Origin: Halopiger djelfimassiliensis
GTDB lineage: Archaea; Halobacteriota; Halobacteria; Halobacteriales; Natrialbaceae
Length of the DNA: 64,000 bases
Direction: 5' to 3'
Assembly: GCF_000455365.1 (NCBI RefSeq)
Contig: NZ_HG315686.1
Coordinates: 1-64,000, forward strand
The stretch's first letter is position 1, and each line of letters opens with the position of its first letter. Both the position numbers and the translations under genes were made by a program. A model generated the notes under the pieces. That model worked only from the letters and a program-made list of their open reading frames with translations. It did not search any database and was not told where the DNA came from. Of this stretch, positions 44,929 through 52,672 are shown piece by piece.

Positions 44929-46497
44929 ATGAAGCGGCTTCACCCATTCAGTGCGGTCATAATGGCCCTTCAGCACGGCGTTACCGGGCTCTCAGTTCCG
45001 TTTTTCTTCACCACGTTTCTGGCCGGGATCTTCGATTTCGTCTCCGTCTCGTGGACGTTCGTACTCGCGCCGCTCGGGTTCGTCGTCGGCGTTGCTTACG
45101 GCGTCGGCTACTACTATCGGTTCGAGTACGGGATCACGCCGGATACGTTCGACGTTCGATCGGGCGTCCTCTCGCGGCGATCCCGCGAGATTCCGTACCG
45201 CCGGATCCAGAACGTCGACATCGCACAGGGTGTCGTTCAGCGGCTCCTCGGCCTCGCCGTCGTCTCGATCGAGACCGCCGGTGGCGGCGAGACCGAAGCG
45301 ACGCTCTCTTTCGTCAGCGAGAGCGAAGCGAAACGGCTTCAGGAACGGATCCGTCGGCGGACCGCCGAACTGAAAGACAGACGACGGACGGCCGACGCTT
45401 CCGGGGACTCCGAAACCGACGACCGCGCGTCGACGATAGCCGACTCCCCCGATTCGACCGCCGAACGCCCGCCGAAACCCGACGACGAGCCGACGCCGAC
45501 CCCTCGACGACGGCAGCTGTTCGCCCTCGAGCCCACGGAGTTGTTCCTGTATGCGTTTACCTCGTTTCAGCCCGCCGCCGTCGCCGGAGTCCTGTTCGTC
45601 GGTTTCCTCGTGATGGACCCGGATTCGGGAGGCGGGATGATTCAGCGGTTCGAGATACTGGCGCTGCTCCCGCTGCTCTACGGGGCCGTTATCACGTACC
45701 TTCTCAGCGTCGCGTACACGTTCGTTACCTACTACGGGTTTCAGTTGGGGCGGGTCGGCGAGGACTTCGTCTACGAACGTGGACTGATCCAGCGCTACAG
45801 CGGTTCCATCCCCGCCGAAAAGGTACAGTCGGTGACCGTCACCGACAATCCGGCCCAGCGACTGTTCGGATACGCGGGGCTCTGGATCGAGACCGCCGGC
45901 TACGGTCCCGAGGGCGACGGCGGCAGCCAGTCGGCCGTCCCGCTGGCCGAGCGCGAGCGGGTTCGGACGTTTACTGAAAACCTCACGGGTGTCGAATCCC
46001 CGCAGTTCAACGGCCCGTCGCCGGTGGCCCGACGGCGCTATCTGGTCCGGTACTCGTTGATCGCTGCCGGGGTCGTCGCGGTCGCCGCCGCGGTCTCTCT
46101 CGTTATCGGCTTCGAGCGCTGGTATCTCGCGGCGGTCGTCTTCGCGGCGGTTCCGCCGGCGGCACACCTGCGGTATGCCCATCTCGGGTATTTCGTCGGG
46201 GAGGACCATCTCGTGATCCGTCGTGGATTCTGGCGGCGGCGCACGACGGTCGTCCCCTACTACCGCATTCAGACGGTCTCGACGCGGCGGTCGATCTTCC
46301 AGCGCCGGCTCGGGCTGGCATCGCTGGTCGTCGATACCGCGAGTTCGCGGACGTTCTCCCGGGCGACGCCGACGATCCATGACGTCGACCTCGAGGACGC
46401 TCGGGATGTCCACGGGACCGGGCGAAAACGCCTTCAATCGGCACTTCGGGACCGATCGCGGGCGAACGATACCGGCCTCTCCGTCGATTTTACCTGA
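44929..46497 (+). CDS. Multi-bPH2-domain membrane protein (YdbT type)
   Basis: A 522-residue protein with three bPH2 domains, each after a helix pair: near residues 60-140 (Y-R-R-I-Q-N-V-D-I), 265-345 (A-E-K-V-Q-S-V-T-V) and 420-490 (Y-Y-R-I-Q-T-V-S-T). A long acidic-and-proline linker (150-200) follows the first. The stop of the smaller bPH2 gene is one base before this ATG (44929), so the two are co-translated and probably form one complex in the membrane. Possible roles, taken from bacterial relatives, include antimicrobial resistance, but this is not known here. Confidence 0.88.
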   Translation: MKRLHPFSAVIMALQHGVTGLSVPFFFTTFLAGIFDFVSVSWTFVLAPLGFVVGVAYGVGYYYRFEYGITPDTFDVRSGVLSRRSREIPYRRIQNVDIAQGVVQRLLGLAVVSIETAGGGETEATLSFVSESEAKRLQERIRRRTAELKDRRRTADASGDSETDDRASTIADSPDSTAERPPKPDDEPTPTPRRRQLFALEPTELFLYAFTSFQPAAVAGVLFVGFLVMDPDSGGGMIQRFEILALLPLLYGAVITYLLSVAYTFVTYYGFQLGRVGEDFVYERGLIQRYSGSIPAEKVQSVTVTDNPAQRLFGYAGLWIETAGYGPEGDGGSQSAVPLAERERVRTFTENLTGVESPQFNGPSPVARRRYLVRYSLIAAGVVAVAAAVSLVIGFERWYLAAVVFAAVPPAAHLRYAHLGYFVGEDHLVIRRGFWRRRTTVVPYYRIQTVSTRRSIFQRRLGLASLVVDTASSRTFSRATPTIHDVDLEDARDVHGTGRKRLQSALRDRSRANDTGLSVDFT

Positions 46498-46527
46498 CCC
46501 GGGGTTTTCGGTGGATTTTACCTGACC
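46483..46527. repeat. 17-base direct repeat at the end of the YdbT-type gene
   Basis: GTCGATTTTACCTGACC (46483-46499) recurs at 46511-46527 with one change (C to G). The period is 28 bases. The first copy encodes the protein's last residues (V-D-F-T-stop); the second lies just upstream of the fumC start, near its promoter. Confidence 0.7.
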
Positions 46528-46545
46528 GGCCGAGAGCCTCCGCGT

Positions 46546-47961
46546 ATGGGAGCCGAAGACGACTACCGAATCGAGGAGGACAGCCTCGGGGAAATGGAGG
46601 TTCCGGCCGATGCGTACTGGGGCGCACAGACCCAGCGTGCGATCGGGAACTTCCCGATCTCGGGAATCACGTTCAGTCGCCGGTTCATCCGCGCGCTCGG
46701 CGTCGTCAAGAAAGCCGCCGCGCAGGCGAACCGCGATCTCGGACTGCTCGAAGACGATATCGCGGAGGCGATCATCGAAGCTGCCGACGAGGTCATCGCG
46801 GGCGAACACGACGACCAGTTCCCGGTCGATATCTTCCAGACCGGCTCCGGTACGTCCTCGAACATGAACGCAAACGAGGTCATCGCAAACCGCGCCGCCG
46901 AACTCATGGGAGCCGAAATCGGAGACCGTGTCGTCCACCCGAACGACCACGTCAACTACGGGCAGTCGTCAAACGACGTCATCCCGACCGCGATGCACGT
47001 TGCAGCCCTCGAAGCCGTCGAGAAAGACGTCACGCCTGCACTCGACACCCTCCGTGAGTCGCTCGAGGACAAGGAAGCGGCGTTCGACGACGTCGTCAAG
47101 ACCGGCCGCACGCACCTGCAGGATGCGACGCCGGTTACGCTCGGACAGGAGTTCTCCGGCTACCGCACGCAGATCGAGAAAGGACTCTCCCGTGTCGACA
47201 AGGTCCGCGAACACCTCGCCGAACTCGCCCTCGGTGGGACCGCGACCGGGACGGGTCTGAACACCCATCCCGAGTTCCCCGGTCGCGCCGCCGAGTACAT
47301 CACCAAAGAGACCGGCGTCCAGTTCCGCGAGGCCGACAACCACTTCGAGGCACAGGCCGCTCACGACGCCATGGCCGAGGCACACGGTGCGCTCAGAGTC
47401 GTCGCTGGCTCGCTCAACAAGATCGCGAACGATCTGCGACTGCTCGCGTCCGGCCCGCGAAACGGGCTCGGCGAGATCGAACAGCCCGAAAACCAGCCCG
47501 GCTCCTCGATCATGCCGGGCAAGATCAACCCCGTCGTCGCCGAGGCGGTCAACCAGGTCCACAAACAGGTCGTCGGCAACGACGCCGCCGTCTCCGCCGG
47601 CGCTGCCGAGGGACAGATCGATCTCAACCTCTACAAACCCGTGCTCGCGCACAACTTCCTCGAGTCCGCGGAACTGATCTCGAACGCGAGTCAGGTTTTC
47701 GCCGATCGGTTCGTCGATCCGCTCGAGGCCAACCGTGAGCACTGCGAACAGCAGGTCGAACAGTCGATGGCCCTTGCGACCTCGCTGAACGTCCACATCG
47801 GCTACGACAAGGCAAGCGAAGTCGCCAAGACCGCACTCAAAGAGGGGAAGACGGTTCGGGAGGTCGTCCTCGAGAAGGGCTACCTCGACGAGGAAGAGGC
47901 CGACGAGGTGCTCGATCCCGAAAAGATGACCGAACGCGGCATCCTCGGTCAGGACGACTGA
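46546..47961 (+). CDS. fumC: Fumarate hydratase, class II
   Basis: A 471-residue fumarase of the citric acid cycle, converting fumarate to malate without an iron-sulfur cluster. It has the superfamily signature G-S-S-I-M-P-G-K-I-N-P-V (about 326-337), the T-G-S-G-T-S-S-N-M-N region (binding site A) and H-P-N-D-H-V-N (binding site B). The catalytic H lies in T-G-R-T-H-L-Q-D-A-T. The length is normal for a homotetrameric class II enzyme. It stands alone, 49 bases after the bPH2 gene. Confidence 0.97.
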   Translation: MGAEDDYRIEEDSLGEMEVPADAYWGAQTQRAIGNFPISGITFSRRFIRALGVVKKAAAQANRDLGLLEDDIAEAIIEAADEVIAGEHDDQFPVDIFQTGSGTSSNMNANEVIANRAAELMGAEIGDRVVHPNDHVNYGQSSNDVIPTAMHVAALEAVEKDVTPALDTLRESLEDKEAAFDDVVKTGRTHLQDATPVTLGQEFSGYRTQIEKGLSRVDKVREHLAELALGGTATGTGLNTHPEFPGRAAEYITKETGVQFREADNHFEAQAAHDAMAEAHGALRVVAGSLNKIANDLRLLASGPRNGLGEIEQPENQPGSSIMPGKINPVVAEAVNQVHKQVVGNDAAVSAGAAEGQIDLNLYKPVLAHNFLESAELISNASQVFADRFVDPLEANREHCEQQVEQSMALATSLNVHIGYDKASEVAKTALKEGKTVREVVLEKGYLDEEEADEVLDPEKMTERGILGQDD

Positions 47962-48265
47962 CGACTTACCGGTTGTCACCCGCCGATCGCAGTCGGTTCA
48001 CGTCGGCGACGGCCATCCCGCTGGCCGCTCACCTATCACTTCTTGGAGGAACGAGTTTCCCGGCCCAAACGAGTATCGACACGGGCCTGTGTCGAGCCCA
48101 ACTGACAGAAAACGAAGTACCCGTGAATGAGTAAACTGTAATTCCGGACGTTCTTTCTTCAGCAGCAATCGACCCCAAATCCGTCGAATGAGGCCGAATC
48201 ACCGCCGATTACGGCGTAATAAAAGAACCCAAGCAGTTTTGTGGGAGGCTCGCGTCAGACGAAAT
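47962..48265. other. Intergenic region before the zinc-finger gene
   Basis: These 304 bases hold a near-palindrome GACACGGGCCTGTGTC (48078-48093) that could be an operator or terminator. A TATA-like AATAAAAG (48229-48236) lies about 30 bases before ATG 48266. I see no gene here. Confidence 0.6.
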
Positions 48266-48499
48266 ATGCACACCTGTCGTAACTGCAACCAGTCTTTCCA
48301 GACCGAACTCGACCTCGAGTTACACCGCGATACGTGTACGAAAGGACAACTCTTCTGCCAGGTATGTGGTGACCGATTCCGAGAGGCCGACGCCACACAG
48401 GACGGCTGGCACTACGAGTGTCCCGACGAGGACTGCGACGGAGATGGACTGCAAGAGGACCTGTATCGCGTCGAAGACGTCCGCGCGGCGACACACTGA
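48266..48499 (+). CDS. HVO_2901-type small zinc-finger protein
   Basis: A 77-residue protein with a C2H2-like finger (C4, C7, H20, C24 in C-R-N-C ... L-H-R-D-T-C) followed by a second cysteine set (C-Q-V-C-G, C-P-D-E-D-C). I recognise it as the HVO_2901 family of haloarchaeal zinc-finger microproteins. The role is unproven; related small zinc proteins of haloarchaea act in regulation. The 26 upstream in-frame codons are basic and not part of the family, so ATG 48266 is the start. Confidence 0.88.
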   Translation: MHTCRNCNQSFQTELDLELHRDTCTKGQLFCQVCGDRFREADATQDGWHYECPDEDCDGDGLQEDLYRVEDVRAATH

Positions 48500-49803
48500 C
48501 ACGGCGTCTCAGTATCGATCCGAGAAGACGGCCGAGCGTTCGTCCGATTCGAACCCCGTCGGGTTGCTCGTTTCTCTGCTGTAGAACGCGTGAGATGCAC
48601 GAATTACGGAGCGGATAGCTCAGTAGTGGGGTCCCCAATTGCGTATAGCGATATGCAATTTATGAGTCCGTGCTCGGACGCGGCCTGCAAGCCACAAATG
48701 ACGGTATCCAAACAACAAGTTGGCCTCCCACCTCCTGGACTGGCGCTAGCTGGCGTGTACGGACATCGTCCCTTCGGGATCGTCTCGGTCGCTTCGAGCA
48801 ACCCGTCCGACGTGTGTGGAAAGCGGCTCCGCCTTCGGACGCTCGGGCGAGACGGGGCCTGTGAACGGCCCGTTGTCCCGCTTGGTTCCGGTCGAAGTAT
48901 CGAAGCGCCGGTCTCTCACCCGCCCTGTTGCCATCCGACGATCCGTTTTCGGCCGTACCCCGTAATCGGGCGTTCCGCGGTCGCAAAACTGTGTCGCTGT
49001 CGTTGGATCGTATGACGATCCTTCGATGCCGTTGAATCGTCGCTATCGGTTCGTAAATCGGACTCCTCCCGGTCGAACCAGTGGACGCTGGTCCGAGCGA
49101 TGGACCGGTTCTCGACCGGATACGGCCGAACTGGGCCGGTGTCTTGTCCGGCCGAAACCGACTCCGGTACACGGGGATCCGTCGGTAACGAGCCTCGTTT
49201 CGGGCGAGTCGTTTCGGTTCCGGTGCCGTCTCGAGTGGTGAAACGCCGACCCGATCGAATCGTAGAACGACCAGCCGTCCGATCGGTAGCACCTTGATCG
49301 TGAACCGTCCCCACTTTCTTCGGTGGGGTGAATCTACTTCGAGGTCCGAACGTCCCTCAGTCGAACCAGTGTATTCCGGACAGCCACTCCCTTGGACTGG
49401 GACTTCCACCCGCTGGGGTGACAGTCAAATCACACTATTTCCGATCGCTGGCCGTTTCGAGGACCCGTCTCTTCGGGCCGCAACCCCAAGGGTTCGAGCA
49501 CTGAAAACGCGCTTCAAATATTGCCGCTTTCTCGAGGATCGGCGTGGTGTGGACGGCCGCCGTCGGCGACGGTTGGTCGTGAGCGTGGGTTCATCGCTCG
49601 GCCCGAATTGGGATAGTAACACACACCAGCCAGTCGCCGAGTGGTTTATTTTCTAATCTAGCACCACACACTGCCGATAGGTGGTGATATACTCACATCT
49701 AATTGAATTCTTTGCCTTCAAACAAGGAGCTACTCTCCCAAATAAGGATGTTTATTTGTGAATGTGGGTTAGATTGAAGTGTACGGGCTGAGTGGTGGCG
49801 GGT
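48500..49803. other. 1.3-kb gene-poor region before the recombinase cassette
   Basis: The open frames here give arginine/serine-rich, non-acidic products and start or stop without pattern, so I call no gene. Several stem-loops are present: an imperfect ACGGGGCC/GGCCCGT pair near 48850-48885, CCCCAC/GTGGGG at 49309-49328, and CACCC/GGGTG at 49407-49420. The last 180 bases are A/T-rich. It may be decayed mobile-element sequence or hold a structured RNA; neither is shown. Confidence 0.6.
49739..49758. promoter_or_regulatory. Inverted repeat upstream of the recombinase cassette
   Basis: CAAATAA (49739-49745) and TTATTTG (49752-49758) face each other across six bases, 46 bases before ATG 49804. 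The right arm could be the TATA element itself. A ribbon-helix-helix dimer, as encoded next door, binds sites of this shape, so autoregulation is plausible. Confidence 0.45.
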
Positions 49804-50214
49804 ATGACCGACGACGAGCGAGTCGCCGTGAAAACGTACGTTCCCCGATACCAGAAGGACGCCTGGAAGGACCACGCCGACGACCTCGAGATGAGCCAGA
49901 GCGAGTTCGTCCGGACGATGGTTCAGGCGGGCCGAAGCGATTTCGAACTGCCCTCGTCCTTGAACGACACGCCAGTCCAGCCGAGCGAGACGGATGCGGA
50001 CGGTGATGGGACATCCGGCGGGGATGACGGCTTTGCCGACAGGATTCTCGAGGTCCTCGAACGCGACGGCGTCCACAACTGGGACGAACTCGTCGACGCG
50101 CTAATCGACGATGTCGAGGACGACCTCGACGCGGCACTACAGCAGTTGCAGGACGAGAACAAGGTCCGGTACAGCGGTCGAGACGGGGGCTACGTGGTGA
50201 CCGACGATGAGTGA
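49804..50214 (+). CDS. DUF5805-type DNA-binding protein (RHH plus winged helix)
   Basis: A 136-residue acidic protein. The N-terminal 45 residues (V-A-V-K-T-Y-V-P strand, K-D-H-A-D-D-L helix, S-Q-S-E-F-V-R-T-M-V-Q-A-G helix) have the ribbon-helix-helix pattern. After a charged linker, the C-terminal 60 residues (I-L-E-V-L-E-R-D-G, L-D-A-A-L-Q-Q-L, V-R-Y-S-G-R-D-G-G-Y) look like a small winged helix. Its last eight bases overlap the recombinase gene, so the two act together, perhaps as regulator or accessory factor of recombination. I recall the family as DUF5805. Confidence 0.82.
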   Translation: MTDDERVAVKTYVPRYQKDAWKDHADDLEMSQSEFVRTMVQAGRSDFELPSSLNDTPVQPSETDADGDGTSGGDDGFADRILEVLERDGVHNWDELVDALIDDVEDDLDAALQQLQDENKVRYSGRDGGYVVTDDE

Positions 50215-51241
50215 GGGCCGCCAGCAGGCGAACACGGTCGAGTACTTCCTGCAGGACATCGAGCACCACGGCCGCAACGAACGGACCGCAGCGGCCTATC
50301 AACGGGTGCTCACGGACTACGAATCCTTCCTCGCCGAGCGGTTCGATAAAGCGCCGCCGGAGGCGAGCTATCGGGACTGTATGGCCTGGATTCACGAGCT
50401 TCGGTCCACGCACTCCGAGAGCACCGTCGCGACGTATGCGTCGTATCTCAACCGGTTTTACAGCTATCTCGAGCGGGTGGGACACGCCGACGAGAATCCC
50501 ATGACCGTCGTGCTCGAGGAGATGAACGAATCGATCGAATCGAACCCGACGCGACGCGACGTGACGCTTTCGGAGATGCGATCGTTCGTCGCTGCAATCC
50601 GCCATCCGCTCCACCGAGCGATCGTCGTCACGCTGTTGAAAACCGGAATCAGGGCCGGGGAGCTCTGTAACCTCGATTTGATCGACCTCCATCTCGATCA
50701 CGAGGCCGGAACGTGGCAACCGCGGGCCCACATCGCCGGACGTCCGGATTCGCTGTTTATCTCCACGGAGCACACGTACGGCCAGGAGTCCGGGGGCGAA
50801 CGCCGGACGGCCTCGAACAAACGAAAGCGCGAGACCGTCGTTCCGATCGACGAGGAGCTACGGACCGCGCTGGTTCGCTGGCTCGCGGTCCGGCCCGATA
50901 TCCCCGGCTCAACGCCGTCAGGGGCGGCCACGGAGCCGTTGTTCGTCGGCACGGCCGATAGCTGGGGGCAGCGACTCACCCCCAACGTGGTCCATCACGT
51001 GGTCGAACAGTACGCGAGGGCTCGCGGCTGGTATCGTACCGGCGGCGGCGCGTCCGAGAACGTCACGCCCCACTACTTTCGGCACTTCTTCACCACGCAC
51101 CTCAGGGATCGAACGGGAGATCGAGGGATCGTCCAGTATCTCCGGGGTGACGTCGCCAGCGACGTGATCGATACCTACACGCACAACTGGGGCGATCGCG
51201 TTCGGGAGACCTACCTCGAGAACATCTATTCCCTGACGTAG
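50207..51241 (+). CDS. Tyrosine recombinase/integrase
   Basis: A 344-residue site-specific recombinase. The SAM-like core-binding domain fills 1-110. The catalytic domain has R149 in G-I-R-A-G-E-L, H289-x-x-R292 in H-Y-F-R-H-F, and the nucleophile Y324 in D-T-Y-T-H. The usual second histidine box L-G-H is replaced by L-R-G-D (312-315), as in many haloarchaeal members. Because it overlaps a DNA-binding partner gene and shows no phage genes around it, it may be a resident Xer-like enzyme or the last part of an integrated element. Confidence 0.9.
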   Translation: MSEGRQQANTVEYFLQDIEHHGRNERTAAAYQRVLTDYESFLAERFDKAPPEASYRDCMAWIHELRSTHSESTVATYASYLNRFYSYLERVGHADENPMTVVLEEMNESIESNPTRRDVTLSEMRSFVAAIRHPLHRAIVVTLLKTGIRAGELCNLDLIDLHLDHEAGTWQPRAHIAGRPDSLFISTEHTYGQESGGERRTASNKRKRETVVPIDEELRTALVRWLAVRPDIPGSTPSGAATEPLFVGTADSWGQRLTPNVVHHVVEQYARARGWYRTGGGASENVTPHYFRHFFTTHLRDRTGDRGIVQYLRGDVASDVIDTYTHNWGDRVRETYLENIYSLT

Positions 51242-51690
51242 CTGAGCGGCAACGCCCTCGAGCGCTTCGTGGGGTTTCGGACACCGACGACTGATTGATC
51301 CCGTTGGGCCGCTTCCCGTCTTCGACCCGGGTTGCTAGTTGTATTTACTATCATCGTACTCACTATCAGTGGTCCCTTCCGAACGGATAAATCATATAAT
51401 GATATATCCAACTGTGCGTCCGAAGGGGACGCCTTACGGTCGGATCCAGCAGTAGGACCTGCACTCGGCGAAAAAGCGTTACAAAAGCCGTCCGCTCTCA
51501 CTGGTTATTCTCTCGACTCGAGCAGTGGTACGACCTCCCGTTGTGGGCAGGCACGGCGATCCCCGTTACTGTCGGTGTCGTGTGCCGCAATGCTCTCGCG
51601 TATTCCCACAATCCGACTCCGAGGAACGAAGATTCGGAACCTGCCGCCCGGAGAAATCGAACGCGGCCTGCCTACAGCGTCCCCGTAGCG
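51242..51690. other. Intergenic region after the recombinase gene
   Basis: These 449 bases hold no convincing gene. The middle (51340-51410) is A/T-rich and contains ATCAT-ATA-ATGAT (51391-51403), a short inverted repeat that could be a recombination or regulatory site. Confidence 0.6.
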
Positions 51691-52617
51691 TTACGTCCCT
51701 ACCGCGAGCTCCGTCTCGAGGTCGCCGCCGTTCAATAGCGTTCGAACGTCGGCGATCGGATCGGTGACCTCCGGCGTGCTCTCGAGCAACACCGTCTCGC
51801 TCGGGAACAACTGTTCGCCGAGCAGGAGGCCGTGTTCGCGGGCTGTCGAGCCCGTTACCGTCAGATAGACGCCAAGCCCCGTGTCGGCGATGGCCGCCTC
51901 CTCCTCGCGCCCGTCCTCGGGGTATCGAAACTCGATCCCCTCGAGCGTGCGCGTTCCGAGGACGGCCTGAACGAGCCGCTCGTACCGCGGCTCGATACAC
52001 AGCGGCCCGTCGTAGCTCTCGAGAAACTCCCGGTCGAGGGACTCGGCCGCCGACGTGACATCGGGGGTCGCCATCAGCGTGTGATAGACCGTATCTCCGA
52101 GTCCGGTCACGACGCTGACGTCGGTATCGGCGGGGTTGATCCGCGCGTTGACGTCGGCGATCCGGTTGAGCGGCTCCGGTCGGAGTTCGACGACCTCTTC
52201 GAGTACGAGGTCCGCGCTGTCGAACCCGAGCGCGAACTCGTGGGTTCGAAGCGCCCGGAAGGGTTCCTCCCGTCCGACCAGTTGCACCTCGGTATCGTCG
52301 GCGACGCCGTCGACATCATCGAGGGGAATCGTAACGCTGTCGAAGACGATTCGGCGCGGCTTTCCGCTTCGGGTGTCTCTGACGAGCGTATACTCCGGTG
52401 CGGTCGGATCGTCGATGGTGCTGTAGTCGGCGAGACGATGGTAGACGTTCTCTTCGTCGGGCTCGAGTGACCCTTTCGTGAGTGCTTTCTCGTGGCGAAG
52501 CGTCGACGTCACGTCGTCGGCCAGTTCCGGAACGTCGATCCGCCGTGCGAGTCGATCGAGTACCGACTCGAGCGGTCGGCCTTTGCGAGGAACGGCGATC
52601 GGAATCGTCTCGCCCAT
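51691..52617 (-). CDS. HisG-like protein of unknown function
   Basis: A 308-residue protein whose ends resemble ATP phosphoribosyltransferase (HisG). The start I-P-I-A-V-P-R-K-G-R-P-L matches the HisG first strand and P-K-G-R-L loop. The middle F-A-L-G-F-D-S-A-D-L-V-L-E-E resembles its D-L-G-I-T-G-x-D segment, and the C-terminus A-I-A-D-T-G-L-G-V-Y-L-T-V-T-G-S-T-A resembles A-D-A-I-V-D-x-x-x-T-G-x-T-L. The true phosphate-binding residues are partly changed, so it may bind a different nucleotide or sugar phosphate. ATG 52617 is chosen; ATG 52665 is possible. Confidence 0.65.
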   Translation of the reverse strand: MGETIPIAVPRKGRPLESVLDRLARRIDVPELADDVTSTLRHEKALTKGSLEPDEENVYHRLADYSTIDDPTAPEYTLVRDTRSGKPRRIVFDSVTIPLDDVDGVADDTEVQLVGREEPFRALRTHEFALGFDSADLVLEEVVELRPEPLNRIADVNARINPADTDVSVVTGLGDTVYHTLMATPDVTSAAESLDREFLESYDGPLCIEPRYERLVQAVLGTRTLEGIEFRYPEDGREEEAAIADTGLGVYLTVTGSTAREHGLLLGEQLFPSETVLLESTPEVTDPIADVRTLLNGGDLETELAVGT

Positions 52618-52672
52618 CGGACGGTCATCTGCCGGCGACGGATAAACGAGTTGCGTTTCCCGCAAGCGCCGG

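Noticed and set aside
44992-46950. Long antisense open frame of 652 codons
   Set aside because: It runs opposite the bPH2 and fumC genes and its product lacks any family signature; high G+C DNA with acidic genes creates such mirror frames.
48611-48640. A tRNA-like start (GCGGATAGCTCAGT) near 48615
   Set aside because: There is no matching GAGC to close the D-stem, no anticodon arm and no T-loop downstream, so no tRNA fold can be made.
48660-49409. 249-codon minus-strand frame
   Set aside because: Its product is arginine- and serine-rich with no family features, the opposite of the acidic real proteins here.
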